NCBI GenBank assembly: GCA_017882605.1
Contig: JADGPE010000021.1
Location: forward strand, 1 to 34,679
Direction of reading: 5' to 3'
Length of the DNA stretch: 34,679 nucleotides
Origin: Thermoleophilia bacterium
Lineage (GTDB): Bacteria; Actinomycetota; Thermoleophilia; Gaiellales; Gaiellaceae
The position numbers were made by a program, and so were the translations under genes. How positions within the stretch are numbered: position 1 is the first letter of the stretch; each line of letters opens with the position of its first letter. The notes under the pieces were generated by a model. The model worked only from the letters and a program-made list of their open reading frames with translations, did no database searches and had not been told where the DNA came from. This document shows positions 23,341-30,375 of the stretch, piece after piece.

Positions 23341-24651
23341 CTATCCCTCGACGCGTTCGATGTGTGCACCGAGCGCGCGCAGGCGCTCGTCGATGCGCTC
23401 GTAGCCCTTGTCGATCTGGTAGGCGTCCCCGATCGTCGAAGTTCCTTCCGCGCACAGCGCGGCGATCACCATTGCCATCCCGGCGCGGATGTCCGGGCTC
23501 GACATGCGCTGGCCGTAGAGCGGTGCTGCGCCCGTGACGACCACCCGGTGCGGGTCGCAGAGGATGATCCGCGCGCCCATCGACACGAGCTTGTCGACGA
23601 AGAACAGGCGGCTCTCGAACATCTTCTCGAACACGAGCACGGTGCCCTTGGACTGCGTCGCGACGACGACGGCGATCGACGTCAGGTCAGCAGGGAACGC
23701 AGGCCACGGCCCGTCCTCGACCTTCGGGATGGCGCCTCCGAGGTCGTCCGTGATCTCGAGCTGCTGGTTCGGCGGCACGCGAACCCAGTCGTCGCCGAGC
23801 TCGACCTCGACGCCGAGCCGCTTCAGCACCGGCAGGACCGGCCAGAGATCGTCGGGAACGATGCCTTCGATCGTGAGCTCGCCACCGGTGACGGCGGCCA
23901 TGCCGATGAAGCTCCCCACCTCGATGTGCTCGGGCCCCACAGCATGCGAGCCGCCGGCCAGGCGCTCGACGCCGCTGATCTGCAGGACGTTCGAGCCGAT
24001 TCCCTCGATCTTCGCGCCCAACGAGACCAGAAACCGGCAGAGATCCTGCACGTGCGGTTCGCTGGCGGCGTTCGAGATCATCGTCTCGCCCGGCGCGAGC
24101 GACGCGGCCATGACCGCGTTCTCGGTCGCCATCACCGACGCCTCGTCCATGTGGATGTGCGCGCCGCGCAGGCGACCGCTCAGCTCATAGCGCCCGGGGT
24201 ATTCGAAGCTCGCCCCGAGCTCGGCGAACGCGTGGATATGGGGATCGAGGCGGCGGCGGCCGATCACGTCGCCGCCGGGAGGCGGCAAGGTCGCGCGCCC
24301 GAGCCGCGCCAGCAATGGCCCGGCGAGCAGGAACGACGCGCGGATCTGGCTCGCGAGCTTCGGATCCACCTCGTCCGTGACGTGCTCCGCGTGGACGCGG
24401 ACCTCGTTCTGGCCGGTCCATTCGGCGTCGGCGCCGAGACCCGAGAGCAAGTCGAGCATCGTGTCGACGTCGCGGATGCGCGGCACGTTCGACAGCAAGA
24501 CCGGCTCGTCGGTCAGAAGGCACGAGGCGAGAAGCGGCAGCGCAGCGTTCTTGTTGCCGGAGGCGCGCACCCGCCCGGAGATCGGGTGGCCGCCTTCGAT
24601 GACGAACGATTCGGCCAACGGCCTGACGACGGTCGAGGACAAAGCGCGCAC
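23341..24651 (-). CDS. murA: UDP-N-acetylglucosamine 1-carboxyvinyltransferase, Asp-type active site
   Basis: MurA adds enolpyruvate to UDP-GlcNAc, the first committed step of peptidoglycan synthesis. The 436-residue protein from GTG 24651 has the two-domain EPT fold. Lys34 lies in [25 protein letters not shown] precedes the loop, [12 protein letters not shown] begins the second half, and [14 protein letters not shown] with [16 protein letters not shown] ends it. In the catalytic loop [11 protein letters not shown], Asp128 replaces the usual Cys (Cys115 in E. coli), the fosfomycin target. The same swap is known in Mycobacterium MurA and gives natural fosfomycin resistance. The start codon lies 15 bases from the divergent HD gene. 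Confidence 0.95.
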   Translation of the reverse strand: MRALSSTVVRPLAESFVIEGGHPISGRVRASGNKNAALPLLASCLLTDEPVLLSNVPRIRDVDTMLDLLSGLGADAEWTGQNEVRVHAEHVTDEVDPKLASQIRASFLLAGPLLARLGRATLPPPGGDVIGRRRLDPHIHAFAELGASFEYPGRYELSGRLRGAHIHMDEASVMATENAVMAASLAPGETMISNAASEPHVQDLCRFLVSLGAKIEGIGSNVLQISGVERLAGGSHAVGPEHIEVGSFIGMAAVTGGELTIEGIVPDDLWPVLPVLKRLGVEVELGDDWVRVPPNQQLEITDDLGGAIPKVEDGPWPAFPADLTSIAVVVATQSKGTVLVFEKMFESRLFFVDKLVSMGARIILCDPHRVVVTGAAPLYGQRMSSPDIRAGMAMVIAALCAEGTSTIGDAYQIDKGYERIDERLRALGAHIERVEG

Positions 24652-24657
24652 TATGCT
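24652..24657 (+). promoter_or_regulatory. TATGCT -10 box in the murA/HD divergent gap
   Basis: TATGCT ends nine bases before GTG 24667 of the HD gene, within a gap of only 15 bases between the two divergent start codons. The leader could be at most about three bases. The -35 region would have to lie inside murA. Confidence 0.35.
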
Positions 24658-24666
24658 AGCCCCACC

Positions 24667-25227
24667 GTGAATCCGACCCGCCAACAAGCCTGGGAGACCC
24701 TGACCCGGTACACGAAGAGCGAGGCGCTCCTGCGCCACGCCCTGGCCGTCGAGGCCTCGACCGCCTCGTACGCCGTGCGGTTCGGGGAGGACGAGGAGCT
24801 CTGGCGCGTCGCGGCGCTCCTGCACGACTTCGACTACGAGATCCACCCCACCCTCGACAAGCATCCCCAGGATGGAGCGCCGATCCTGCGCGACGAGGGC
24901 TATCCCGAGGTCGTGATCGAAACGGTGCTGTCGCACGCCAACCACCTCGGCCTCCCGCGCGACACGCTGCTCAAGAAGACGCTCTTCGCGTGTGACGAGC
25001 TCTCCGGGTTCATCCACGCATGCGGCCTGGTGAGGCCCACCGGTCTCGAAGGGCTCGAACCGAAGTCCGTCAAGAAGAAGCTGAAGCAGCCGTCGTTCGC
25101 GGCCGGGGTCTCGCGCGAGGACGTCTACGAGGGCGCCGAGCTGCTCGGGCTCGACCTCGACGAGCACATCACGAACGTCGTCACCGCGCTGCAGCCGATC
25201 GCCGGCGAGCTCGGCCTGGCCGCCTAG
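24667..25227 (+). CDS. HD-domain hydrolase
   Basis: The 186-residue protein from GTG 24667 has an HD phosphohydrolase domain. The first His is His24 in [10 protein letters not shown], the HD doublet is 53-54 in ALLHDFDYE, and further His residues fall at [16 protein letters not shown] and [10 protein letters not shown]; Asp lies in [12 protein letters not shown]. This pattern is that of small metal-dependent phosphohydrolases annotated as HDIG-domain proteins in many bacteria. The substrate is unknown. The C-terminal [20 protein letters not shown] region is conserved in this subgroup. The stop codon shares the four bases CTAG with the convergent aminotransferase gene. Confidence 0.85.
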   Translation: MNPTRQQAWETLTRYTKSEALLRHALAVEASTASYAVRFGEDEELWRVAALLHDFDYEIHPTLDKHPQDGAPILRDEGYPEVVIETVLSHANHLGLPRDTLLKKTLFACDELSGFIHACGLVRPTGLEGLEPKSVKKKLKQPSFAAGVSREDVYEGAELLGLDLDEHITNVVTALQPIAGELGLAA

Positions 25228-26324
25228 CGCTTCGTCAGCGCCGTGAGCCCTTCGGCCAGCCGGTCGAGGTCGGCGTCGTCGTTCCACCAGCCGACAGAGG
25301 CGCGCAGGAGGCCCGTCCCCGCCAGCTCGCGCAGGATCACTCCGCGTTCGTAGAGCGCAAGCGCGGCTTCGGCCGTGTCGCCGGGGAAGCGGATCGAGAC
25401 GAGGTTGCCCTGGCCCGGCTCGGTGACCACATCGTGACCGCGTTCGAGCAAGAGCCGGCGACACCGCTCGGAGAGCTCCCTCGCGTGTTCGAAGCGTCCG
25501 TCGGGGAGGCCGGTGAGCGCCGTCTCGAGGCCAGCGAGTGACGACGCCGGAGCGAACATGGTGTCGAAGCGCCGTGCTCCCGCCTTCGGCTCCCAGGTGC
25601 CCTCGGCGATGTCGTACGTCTCCGCGCCCGGGTAGGCGACGAGCCGCGGCCGCAACGAATCAGGATCGCGCACGTAGAGCGCGCCGGTCGCGTCCGGCCC
25701 GCAGAGCCACTTCTGAGCGCTGACCGTGTAGAAGTCCGCGGCGGTCGCATCGACGTCGCACGAGCCCACGGACTGGGCGCCGTCGACCAGCACGGGTACC
25801 TGCGTGGCTTCGCGCAGTTCGCGCCACGGGAAGACTTTGCCGTCGAGCCACGAGATCGCGGAGATCGCGATCAGCCGCGTGCGCGGTGTCACCTGCGCGC
25901 GGATCAACTCGAACACGTCGGCCGTCTTGGCCTGGCGAACCTTCGCAATGCGGAGCCGTGCTCCTGCTGCGAGCAGCGGCCCGGTCAGCCCGAAGTGCTC
26001 GGCGTCGGTCGTCGCGACCTCGTCGCCCTCACCGAGGGCAAGACCGCTGACGACGACGTGCACGCCCTGCGTCGTCGAGTCGGTCAGCGCGACGTTCTCG
26101 GCGGGCGCACGGATCTGGGTCGCGAGCAGCTCACGCACACGCTCGCGGCGTTCGAGCATCTCGTCGAAATACGCCCTGCCGCCGCGGCCGTGCTCCCCTT
26201 CCCAGGCGCGCAGCTCGGCCATCGCGGCCAGTGTCGTCCGTGCAAGTGGTCCGAACGTCCCCGCGTTCAGATAGGCGTGGCGGTCGAGCACGGGGAACCG
26301 CGCCCGCTCCTGGGGCCAGGTCAT
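25224..26324 (-). CDS. Class V aminotransferase-like PLP enzyme
   Basis: The 366-residue protein has the fold-type I pattern of class V aminotransferases (cysteine desulfurase / isopenicillin-N-epimerase group). It opens with [14 protein letters not shown] and continues with [19 protein letters not shown] and [28 protein letters not shown] has the PLP-ring Asp181, and [20 protein letters not shown] has the PLP lysine Lys205. No active-site Cys loop typical of NifS or SufS is evident, so it is more likely an epimerase/lyase or aminotransferase of unknown substrate. ATG 26324 overlaps the stop of the preceding nuclease gene (ATGA), so the two form an operon. Confidence 0.87.
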   Translation of the reverse strand: MTWPQERARFPVLDRHAYLNAGTFGPLARTTLAAMAELRAWEGEHGRGGRAYFDEMLERRERVRELLATQIRAPAENVALTDSTTQGVHVVVSGLALGEGDEVATTDAEHFGLTGPLLAAGARLRIAKVRQAKTADVFELIRAQVTPRTRLIAISAISWLDGKVFPWRELREATQVPVLVDGAQSVGSCDVDATAADFYTVSAQKWLCGPDATGALYVRDPDSLRPRLVAYPGAETYDIAEGTWEPKAGARRFDTMFAPASSLAGLETALTGLPDGRFEHARELSERCRRLLLERGHDVVTEPGQGNLVSIRFPGDTAEAALALYERGVILRELAGTGLLRASVGWWNDDADLDRLAEGLTALTKR

Positions 26325-27109
26325 GTGATTTCGAGCTCCACCGGTGCGTGATCCGACAGCAGGCGGCCGCCGTGCGCGCGTTGCTCGTCGGACCAGCGGC
26401 GAAGTGGTGTGGCGGGAGCGCCGCGGACGAGAATGTGGTCGATGCCGGGCCCCGGCTCGGAGAACCCCCACTCAGCGCCCGCCAGGCTGCGCAGCGTGCT
26501 CGACCGGGCCGCCGTCACGTTGAAGTCTCCGGCCAGCACGACGACGTCCTCCGGTTGGGCCTCTGAGACCGCGAACCACGCTGCGCGCAGCAACTCGGCT
26601 TCGGCGAGCCGTTCGTCGGCGGCGTAGCTCGTGCAGTGCAGGTTGGCGACGAAGAACGTGCGGTCGTCGCGGTCCGCGACGCGCACCGCCTGCACGATCC
26701 GCCGCTCCTTCGCCCAGGCAAGGCGGGCGCGGAGCCCAAGGCCGAGCACCCTGGCCCGACCATCGCGAAAGCGGCGGGGATTCAGGGTCAAGACGGAGCG
26801 GGAGAGCACGCGCAGTGCGGGGCCGACGAGGATCGCGTTCCCCTGGCCCGAGAACGCCGAGCGGAACAGTCCCTGGTTCGGCCGCGTCAAGCGATGCCCG
26901 AGCCGCGCGCTGATCGGAACCGGGCCGACCCGGGGCCGGGCGGCGACGTCGCCGGCGGTGAAGAGCCCGAGTGCCCACGCCGGCACCTCTTGCACACAGA
27001 GCACGTCCGGATCGTCTGCAGTCGCGACGCGGATCATCTCGCCGAGGAAACCCGTCCGCTGCGGCGGCAGCGTGTTTCCGTGAAAGAGGTTCCAGCTCCG
27101 AATGAGCAC
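26321..27109 (-). CDS. Endonuclease/exonuclease/phosphatase (EEP) family protein
   Basis: The 262-residue protein has every catalytic mark of the EEP superfamily. Asn7 lies in SWNLFHGN, Glu41 in CVQEVPAW, Asp195 and Asn197 in LAGDFNVT, Asp224 and His225 in GIDHILV, and Asp253-His254 in LLSDHAPVEL. These metal-dependent phosphodiesterases act on DNA, RNA or phospholipid-type substrates. No signal peptide is seen, so it is probably cytosolic. The substrate is unknown. It starts at GTG 27109, directly after a shared -10 region with the divergent glycosyltransferase gene, and is coupled to the aminotransferase by a four-base overlap. Confidence 0.88.
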   Translation of the reverse strand: MLIRSWNLFHGNTLPPQRTGFLGEMIRVATADDPDVLCVQEVPAWALGLFTAGDVAARPRVGPVPISARLGHRLTRPNQGLFRSAFSGQGNAILVGPALRVLSRSVLTLNPRRFRDGRARVLGLGLRARLAWAKERRIVQAVRVADRDDRTFFVANLHCTSYAADERLAEAELLRAAWFAVSEAQPEDVVVLAGDFNVTAARSSTLRSLAGAEWGFSEPGPGIDHILVRGAPATPLRRWSDEQRAHGGRLLSDHAPVELEIT

Positions 27110-27114
27110 GCGCC

Positions 27115-27121
27115 TAAGCTA
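27115..27121. promoter_or_regulatory. Overlapping divergent -10 boxes (bidirectional leaderless promoter)
   Basis: On the plus strand TAAGCT (27115-27120) ends seven bases before GTG 27128. On the minus strand TAGCTT (27121-27116) ends six bases before GTG 27109. The two TANNNT boxes share five base pairs. Neither gene has a Shine-Dalgarno sequence in the 18-base gap, so both are likely leaderless. Confidence 0.5.
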
Positions 27122-27127
27122 CTTCAG

Positions 27128-28165
27128 GTGCGCGTCCTCCTTGCCGACCCTCCCGCGTTCACACCGTGGTACGACCACGAGCTGGCCTCGGCGCTCGGAC
27201 GCGCCGGCGTCGAGGTCGAGCTCCAGACATCGAGGTTCCGCTTCGGCGAAGTGCCGGACGTCGACGGCTACCGGCGCAGCGAGCGGTGGTATCCCCTCTC
27301 CTCACGGCTCTTCGGCCGATCCCGCCTGCGGCTGCCGCTGAAAGCCGTCGAGCATCTCGAGGTGATGCGCTCGCTCTCGCGTGCCCGCGCAGACGTGCTC
27401 CACCTACAGTGGCTTGCGCTGCCGCAGGCGGACGTCCACCTCCGCTTTCGCTCACCGTCGGTCTTCACCGCACACGATCTGCTGCCGCGGCGCACCGCTT
27501 CACGCACCGAGCTCTGGCGGCGGCTGCTCCGCCGGTTCGACCGCGTCGTCGTGCACACCGAAAGCGGCCGAGAGACGCTCGGCGCGCTCGGCGTCGACGC
27601 GCACGTCATTCCGCATCCCGTCTACCCGAGTGCGGCCACGCGCGCGGACGACGGCGCCACGCTGCTCGCACTCGGGGTCATCCGCCCGTACAAGGGCCTG
27701 GCCGACGCAATCGAAGTGACTCGGCGGCTCCCCGAGGCGCGGCTGCTCGTCGCCGGCGACCCCGCGATGCCGCTGGACGGCCTGCGCGACGCGCAGCGAG
27801 TCGAGTGGCGCCTCGGTTTCCTCTCGACCCCCGAGCTGGATCGCGCCCTCTCGGAAGCGACCGTCGCGGTCTTCCCGTACCGCCCCGAGCTCGACCAATC
27901 AGGCGCGCTCCTGCAAGCGCTCGGCGCCGGCGTGCCGGCCGTCGTCTACGACGTGGGTGGTCTCGGCGACCCGGTGCGCGCCTACGGTGCCGGTCAGGTC
28001 GTGCCTGCCGGCGACGTGGACGCGCTCACGGCGGCCGTCGGCGAGCTTCTCTCCGACTCCGCCACGCTCGCGGCCGCCCGCGCCGGTGCCGAGCGCGCCC
28101 GCGCAGAGTTGACGTGGGACGCGGCGGCCGCGCAGCATCTCGCTCTCTATCGTGAGCTCGCGTGA
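27128..28165 (+). CDS. GT4-like glycosyltransferase
   Basis: The 345-residue protein from GTG 27128 has a two-domain GT-B fold. The N-terminal part starts VRVLLADPPAFTPWYDHELA and includes DVLHLQWLALP and SVFTAHDLLPRRT. The C-terminal Rossmann domain begins near LLALGVIRPYKGLADAIEV. It carries RLLVAGDPAMP and then YRPELDQSGALLQALGAGVP, in which the E-x7-E-like region of GT4 is degenerate (Asp-Gln in place of the second Glu). The nucleotide-sugar donor and acceptor are unknown. It heads a three-gene plus-strand unit with a small helical protein and a GH15 enzyme, so a role in alpha-glucan or trehalose-type metabolism or cell-surface sugars is possible. Confidence 0.83.
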   Translation: MRVLLADPPAFTPWYDHELASALGRAGVEVELQTSRFRFGEVPDVDGYRRSERWYPLSSRLFGRSRLRLPLKAVEHLEVMRSLSRARADVLHLQWLALPQADVHLRFRSPSVFTAHDLLPRRTASRTELWRRLLRRFDRVVVHTESGRETLGALGVDAHVIPHPVYPSAATRADDGATLLALGVIRPYKGLADAIEVTRRLPEARLLVAGDPAMPLDGLRDAQRVEWRLGFLSTPELDRALSEATVAVFPYRPELDQSGALLQALGAGVPAVVYDVGGLGDPVRAYGAGQVVPAGDVDALTAAVGELLSDSATLAAARAGAERARAELTWDAAAAQHLALYRELA

Positions 28166-28470
28166 TGTTCCGTCGTGCCCGCTTCACTGAGGTGATCGAC
28201 TCGCAGCTCGACCTGTTCGAAGGCGACCACGGAGACGTGCTCACCGAAGCCGCCGCGCGCCTCGAGAGCTACCACCGCGCCGGCCGCGACGAAGCAGAGG
28301 AGCTGTACGGTGACTACCTCGACTCCGTCGAGACCGGCACGGAGCTCCTGGCCGACATGCGCGACCACTACGCGCGGTCACTGGATCACCCCGACGCGTA
28401 TCTCCGCGAGTTCAACAAGGCGGTCGCGCGGCGTCTGCCTCCGTTCGCTCTGGAGATCGAGAACCGGTAA
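28165..28470 (+). CDS. Small helical hypothetical protein
   Basis: A 101-residue, strongly charged, mostly helical protein (MFRRARFTEVIDSQLDLFEG at the start, then Glu/Ala/Arg-rich helices, RLPPFALEIENR at the end). No cysteines, membrane segments or known motif are visible, and I do not recognise the family. ATG 28165 shares one base with the preceding TGA; GTG 28162 just before is also possible. Its last base overlaps the start of the GH15 gene (TAATG), so it is translated as part of that operon and may be a partner of the glycosidase or glycosyltransferase. Confidence 0.7.
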   Translation: MFRRARFTEVIDSQLDLFEGDHGDVLTEAAARLESYHRAGRDEAEELYGDYLDSVETGTELLADMRDHYARSLDHPDAYLREFNKAVARRLPPFALEIENR

Positions 28471-30278
28471 TGGCGGGGCGCATCGAGGACTACGCGCTCG
28501 TCGGCGACCTACAGACCGCGGCACTGATCGGCCGGGATGGCTCGGTCGATTGGCTCTGCTTGCCGCGCTTCGACTCCGGTGCCTGCTTCGCCGCCCTGCT
28601 CGGCACTCATGACCACGGCCACTGGTCGATCTCGCCCGTCAACGGAGGGCCTGCGACCACCCGCCGTTACCGCGACAACACGCTCATCCTCGAGAGCGAA
28701 TGGCAGACCCCGACCGGCCGCGTGCGGGTAATCGACTTCATGCCACCGCGCGGCCATTCGCCCGACATCGTGCGCATCGTCGAAGGCCTCGAAGGGACCG
28801 TCGAGATGACGACCGAGCTCGTGATCCGCTTCGACTACGGCTCGGTCATCCCCTGGCTGCTCCGGCTCGACGACGACACGCTCGTCGCGATCGGCGGCCC
28901 CGACGGCCTGGCACTTCGCACTCCGGTCGACCTCGAGCCGGACGGGATGAAGCACGTCGCAACCTTCTCGGTGCGCGCCGGCGATCGCGTCCCGTTCGTC
29001 CTCACCTGGTTCCCGTCGCACCATCACCGGCCACCCCAGCCCGTCGACGCCGAGCGGGCGCTCAAGGACACGGAGGCGTATTGGCTGAAGTGGTTCGAGA
29101 GCTGCGCGTACGAGGGCGGGTACCGCGACGCGGTGCACGTTTCGCTCGCCGTCCTGAAGGCGCTCACCTTCCAGCCGACGGGCGGGATCGTCGCCGCGCC
29201 GACGACGTCGCTCCCGGAGCTGATCGGTGGCGAGCGCAACTGGGACTACCGCTTCACCTGGCTGCGCGATGCGACGTTCACATTGTTCGCGATGATGAAC
29301 GCCGGCTTCACCGCCGAGGCTCGCGCCTGGCGGAACTGGTTGCTCCGCGCTGTCGCCGGCGATCCGGCGAACGCCCAGATCCTCTACGGCGTGGGCGGTG
29401 AACGCCGGGTCGACGAGCGCGTCCTCGACTGGCTGCCCGGATATGCGGGCTCGGCTCCGGTCCGCGTCGGAAACGCCGCCCACGAGCAGTTCCAGCTCGA
29501 CGTCTACGGCGAGGTGATGGACGCACTGCACCAGGCGCGCGTCGAGGGACTGCCTGCGGACGACCACGGCTGGTCGCTGCAGCAGGCCCTCATGGAGTTC
29601 CTCGAAGGCGCCTGGGAACTGCCCGACGAGGGGATCTGGGAGGTGCGTGGCCCGCGGCGGCATTTCACGCACTCGAAGGTGCTCGCGTGGGTCGCGTTCG
29701 ACCGAGCCGTCGACACTGTCGAGCGTTTCGACCTGCCAGGCCCGATCGACCGCTGGCGCAGACTGCGCGACGACGTGCATCGCGAGGTTTGCCGCGAGGC
29801 GTTCAACGTCGAGCTCAATTCGTTCACACAGGCGTACGGCTCGGATGAGCTCGACGCATCGACGCTGCTGATCCCGCTCGTCGGCTTCCTGCCGGGCAAC
29901 GATCCGCGAGTGCTCGGTACGATCGACGCGATCCAGCGGGACCTGACGCGCGACGGCTTCGTCGAGCGGTACAGGCAGAAGGCCGACCACAACCCGGTCG
30001 ACGGGCTGAGCGGCGGCGAAGGGGTGTTCCTGCCGTGCTCGTTCTGGCTCGTGGACGCGCTCTTGATGGCAGAGCGGGACGACGAGGCACGTGCGCTGTT
30101 CGAGCAGCTGCTTGCGGTGCGCAACGACCTCGGGCTCCTCTCCGAGGAGTACGACCCGGCCGCGAAACGGTTGCTCGGAAACTTCCCGCAGGCGTTCACG
30201 CACGTCGGCCTCGTCAACTCGGCCTACAACCTCTCGCACCACGTAGGCCCGATGCACCAGCGCACCGGCAGGCGCTAG
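28470..30278 (+). CDS. GH15 glycosidase (glucoamylase/trehalase-like)
   Basis: The 602-residue protein matches the bacterial GH15 group that includes actinobacterial trehalases. The N-terminal super-sandwich domain starts RIEDYALVGDLQTAALIGRD, then GSVDWLCLPRFDS. The (alpha/alpha)6 barrel includes IVAAPTTSLPELIGGERNWD, YRFTWLRDATF, and GIWEVRGPRRHFTHSKVLAW with Glu391 as the likely general acid. The likely general base is Glu559 or Glu560 in LSEEYDP. No signal peptide is present, so it is cytosolic and would cut trehalose or short alpha-glucans. It is the last gene of the GT4 operon and ends in a double hairpin region. Confidence 0.93.
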   Translation: MAGRIEDYALVGDLQTAALIGRDGSVDWLCLPRFDSGACFAALLGTHDHGHWSISPVNGGPATTRRYRDNTLILESEWQTPTGRVRVIDFMPPRGHSPDIVRIVEGLEGTVEMTTELVIRFDYGSVIPWLLRLDDDTLVAIGGPDGLALRTPVDLEPDGMKHVATFSVRAGDRVPFVLTWFPSHHHRPPQPVDAERALKDTEAYWLKWFESCAYEGGYRDAVHVSLAVLKALTFQPTGGIVAAPTTSLPELIGGERNWDYRFTWLRDATFTLFAMMNAGFTAEARAWRNWLLRAVAGDPANAQILYGVGGERRVDERVLDWLPGYAGSAPVRVGNAAHEQFQLDVYGEVMDALHQARVEGLPADDHGWSLQQALMEFLEGAWELPDEGIWEVRGPRRHFTHSKVLAWVAFDRAVDTVERFDLPGPIDRWRRLRDDVHREVCREAFNVELNSFTQAYGSDELDASTLLIPLVGFLPGNDPRVLGTIDAIQRDLTRDGFVERYRQKADHNPVDGLSGGEGVFLPCSFWLVDALLMAERDDEARALFEQLLAVRNDLGLLSEEYDPAAKRLLGNFPQAFTHVGLVNSAYNLSHHVGPMHQRTGRR

Positions 30279-30280
30279 TA

Positions 30281-30309
30281 GAACCTGGTTGCCGCGCAGA
30301 ACCAGGTTC
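30281..30309. terminator. Hairpin GAACCTGGTT / AACCAGGTTC, first of a pair
   Basis: A perfect 10-bp stem (30281-30290 with 30300-30309) around a nine-base loop, three bases after the GH15 stop. It carries the same core sequence as the hairpin at 30345-30370. Confidence 0.6.
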
Positions 30310-30344
30310 ATGTCTTCAGCGGTCGCGGGAGGTCACAGACACGA

Positions 30345-30370
30345 ACCTGGTTCCCTTCGGGGAACCAGGT
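30345..30370. terminator. Hairpin with UUCG tetraloop, second of a pair
   Basis: ACCTGGTTCCC (30345-30355) pairs perfectly with GGGAACCAGGT (30360-30370) around TTCG, giving a C(UUCG)G tetraloop, among the most stable RNA loops. It lies six bases before the dnaE2 stop and could terminate transcription from both convergent genes. Confidence 0.65.
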
Positions 30371-30375
30371 CCGGT

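Noticed and set aside
22909-24666. Large upstream extension of the HD-domain frame through murA
   Set aside because: The extra sequence is antisense to murA and Arg/Asp-rich shadow; the domain itself begins after GTG 24667.
28509-30311. A 600-residue minus-strand frame opposite the GH15 gene
   Set aside because: It is antisense to a fully conserved GH15 protein and shows no recognisable domain; long antisense frames are common at this G+C.
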